50,798 nucleotides of DNA. Origin: Mansonella perstans (lineage: Eukaryota; Nematoda; Chromadorea; Rhabditida; Onchocercidae). Both the position numbers and the translations under genes were made by a program. The DNA is taken from positions 1-50,798 of the forward strand of contig JBAMDO010000299.1 of the NCBI GenBank assembly GCA_037074765.1. Direction: 5' to 3'. The notes under the pieces were generated by a model. The model did not search any database and had not been told where the DNA came from. It saw only the letters and a program-made list of their open reading frames with translations. Below are positions 49,336 to 50,798 of this stretch, piece by piece. How positions within the stretch are numbered: position 1 is the first letter of the stretch; the number at the start of each line of letters is the position of its first letter.

Positions 49336-49781
49336 CTGAGTGGTAGTTGGTCGTATCTGATCTTAGTCGCTGCTCTTGCATTGTAGTGTAGTGGCACGTT
49401 TCATATGACGTTTCATAACTTATTTTAAACGTCCGCCATTTTTGTATTAGTGACTTCACTCATCCTACTAATTTAGTTCCACAGAAATGTATAGGAGCAT
49501 TGCTGCACTTTTGGGATTGTGAGCGTTGTATCCTCGATTGGGCGGAATTTTGATGCGATCTGAATAGATTTCATTCGGTTTTTTGGAATTTATCATTACT
49601 GAGAAAATAGACTGTTTGCTTGATTTTGGTAAGATTGAAATAGGAATAGTACCTTCTCAGGATTTTTTTCGGGTTACAGATCTGATTTATAAATTGGTTT
49701 CGTGATTTCGTCATTTTCATCCATTTTTTTTCTTTTTTTTCGAGTAAATGTTTTTATATGGCTAATGCGGATTCGTTTTAG
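49336..49781. promoter_or_regulatory. Shared promoter region between eL18 and the ALY/REF cluster
   Basis: A 450-base head-to-head gap, GC-richer than its surroundings. It contains CCGCCATTTT (49433-49442), identical in form to the YY1-type element frequent in ribosomal-protein promoters, and a GGGCGG box (49540-49545). No TATA box is positioned convincingly. Function is inferred from position and motif only. Confidence 0.4.
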
Positions 49782-50798
49782 TGTGGGCTTCACGTAACGA
49801 GAATAATCCAACATTAACAATGGTAATTCTTTCTATGCTTTTTTTAAAATTTATTTTTCCTCGTCATGCAATCATTTTTCAAATTGTATAAGCCAAATGC
49901 ACTTCTTTTTAACAGTGAACAAACAGAATGTTATTCGAAGTGAGATAAAAGATAGTTTTACTATACGTGAGTAGTTTGGATGGAATCCCTTGGATATTGA
50001 GTAGAAGAAGCTGTCGGCTTTTGCAAAAATGATAGCTTAGAATCATATGATATCTGAAATTGTGCTAAATTCTTCGCAGTGATTAGTTTTATGCGGATTG
50101 ACGCACATATATGATTGGTAGATTGAAAAAAACACTTTTCCCTCATATGTTTTAGTACATATACTACGCTTGTAGGGTATTGATATAAATCATAAGAATG
50201 ATCGTAAAGTTCGGCGCAAAGCACCGAAAAGTGAAGACCCGTATCTTCGAGTCCTAGTTAAGGTATGTTTCTTTTCCAATTTTTGTTCATTATTTTTCCT
50301 AGGTATTGTTAGATGGCGAAAGTTTTTGATGTCTGTTTGTGTTTTTTAATCCCTTAGGTCGTTTATATGCATTATTTTGGCTTGTAAAACGACTTGTAAG
50401 GTGGCTGACAGTAGACTAAGCGTCCAACTCTGCCATCCGCCTTAGCAGTTTCATGCAAGGTGTGTCGTCTGTATTTTTATTATTGAAAGATAGGTTTCAT
50501 CTAATGTTTGAGCAGCGTTAATAATGTTCAATAATTTAGTTATATAAATATTTGGCTCGAAAAACTGGTGCAAAATTCAACAGTATTATTACCAAAAGAT
50601 TAATGATGGCACGTCGTCATCGCCCACCTATGTCACTTGCGCGTTTGACTCGTTACATGAAAAGAGGTGATAATCTACAGAAAATAGCAGTGGTAGTTGG
50701 AACAATCACAGATGATAATCGAATTTTCGAGATACCCAAACTTACAGTTCGTTTTACAAATGTTCATCGTTTCAGATTTTGTTTCATATCGCTCTTCA
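49782..50798 (+). CDS. rpl-18: Large-subunit ribosomal protein eL18, 5' part
   Basis: Exon 1 is an untranslated leader (49782-49819, after ATTCGTTTTAG) plus only the ATG at 49820-49822, followed at once by GTAATT. Exon 2, 50176-50262, gives [20 protein letters not shown] and ends RVLVK. Exon 3 starts at 50540 with [14 protein letters not shown] and runs through [24 protein letters not shown] and IPKLTV at 50749. This is the eL18 family signature in order, and an intron right after ATG is common in ribosomal-protein genes. The 3' limit of exon 3 is unclear. The frame past KLTV no longer fits the family, while the last bases (ATC GCT CTT CA) in another frame would suit the next conserved strand (ALHV). 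An AG at about 50776 leaves only about 26-30 bases for an intron. Roughly the C-terminal half is off the window. Confidence 0.94.
50356..50443 (+). ncRNA. Possible structured RNA in eL18 intron 2
   Basis: Two consecutive potential stems lie in a GC-richer patch of the 277-base intron. AGGTCGTTT (50356-50364) pairs with AAACGACTT (50387-50395). AAGGTGGC (50398-50405) pairs with GCCA and CCTT (50432-50435, 50440-50443) across a small bulge. Ribosomal-protein introns often host snoRNAs. However, no clear box H/ACA or well-placed C/D pair was found, so this is only a candidate. Confidence 0.25.

Noticed and set aside
50391..50480. tRNA-like or spliced-leader-RNA-like gene in eL18 intron 2
   Set aside because: No B-box, no acceptor-stem closure and no spliced-leader sequence; only the simple stems are reported.

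Overview
This is a eukaryotic window and most likely comes from a parasitic spirurid or filarial-type nematode. It is very AT-rich, with long poly(A)/poly(T) runs and abundant microsatellites. Genes are split by many introns with TTTTAG/TTTCAG acceptors. Several start codons sit just downstream of an acceptor-like AG, as expected for spliced-leader trans-splicing. One gene is a nematode-style globin with an N-terminal extension. The species cannot be fixed by eye. All gene models below were built by hand from reading frame, splice sites and family motifs.

Layout. (1) 1-1547, minus strand: the 5' three exons of a haem globin whose 3' end lies off the left edge. (2) About 1.55-10.1 kb: a long AT-rich intergenic stretch with a 27-bp hairpin-forming tandem array and no convincing gene. 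(3) About 11.9-37.2 kb, plus strand: one large gene of about 20 exons and about 1133 codons. It encodes an RGS12/RGS14/Loco-type regulator of G-protein signalling, with an RGS domain, a basic linker, two Ras-binding-like repeats and a C-terminal PEFL block. It contains a 15.2-kb intron full of simple repeats, at least two phase-compatible alternative first exons, a possible alternative terminal exon and a GC-AG intron. (4) 37.2-45.5 kb: intergenic, with low-complexity DNA and a degenerate minus-strand coding-like block at 43.7-44.4 kb. (5) 45.6-49.3 kb, minus strand: a complete six-exon ALY/REF mRNA-export adaptor gene, preceded on the same strand by two small unidentified genes at close spacing, which suggests an operon. 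(6) 49.8 kb to the right edge, plus strand: the 5' part of ribosomal protein eL18, divergent from the ALY/REF cluster across a short, GC-richer shared promoter region.

The genes do not form one pathway. ALY/REF and eL18 are housekeeping genes of mRNA export and translation placed head to head. The RGS gene would join heterotrimeric G-protein and Ras/Rap-type signalling, and the globin binds haem and oxygen. No CRISPR array, tRNA, rRNA or clear transposon was recognised. Nothing here looks like a wholly new system. The most interesting points are the RGS gene's architecture (apparent loss of the GoLoco triad, alternative promoters), two frame-supported GC-AG introns, and the compact ALY/REF cluster.
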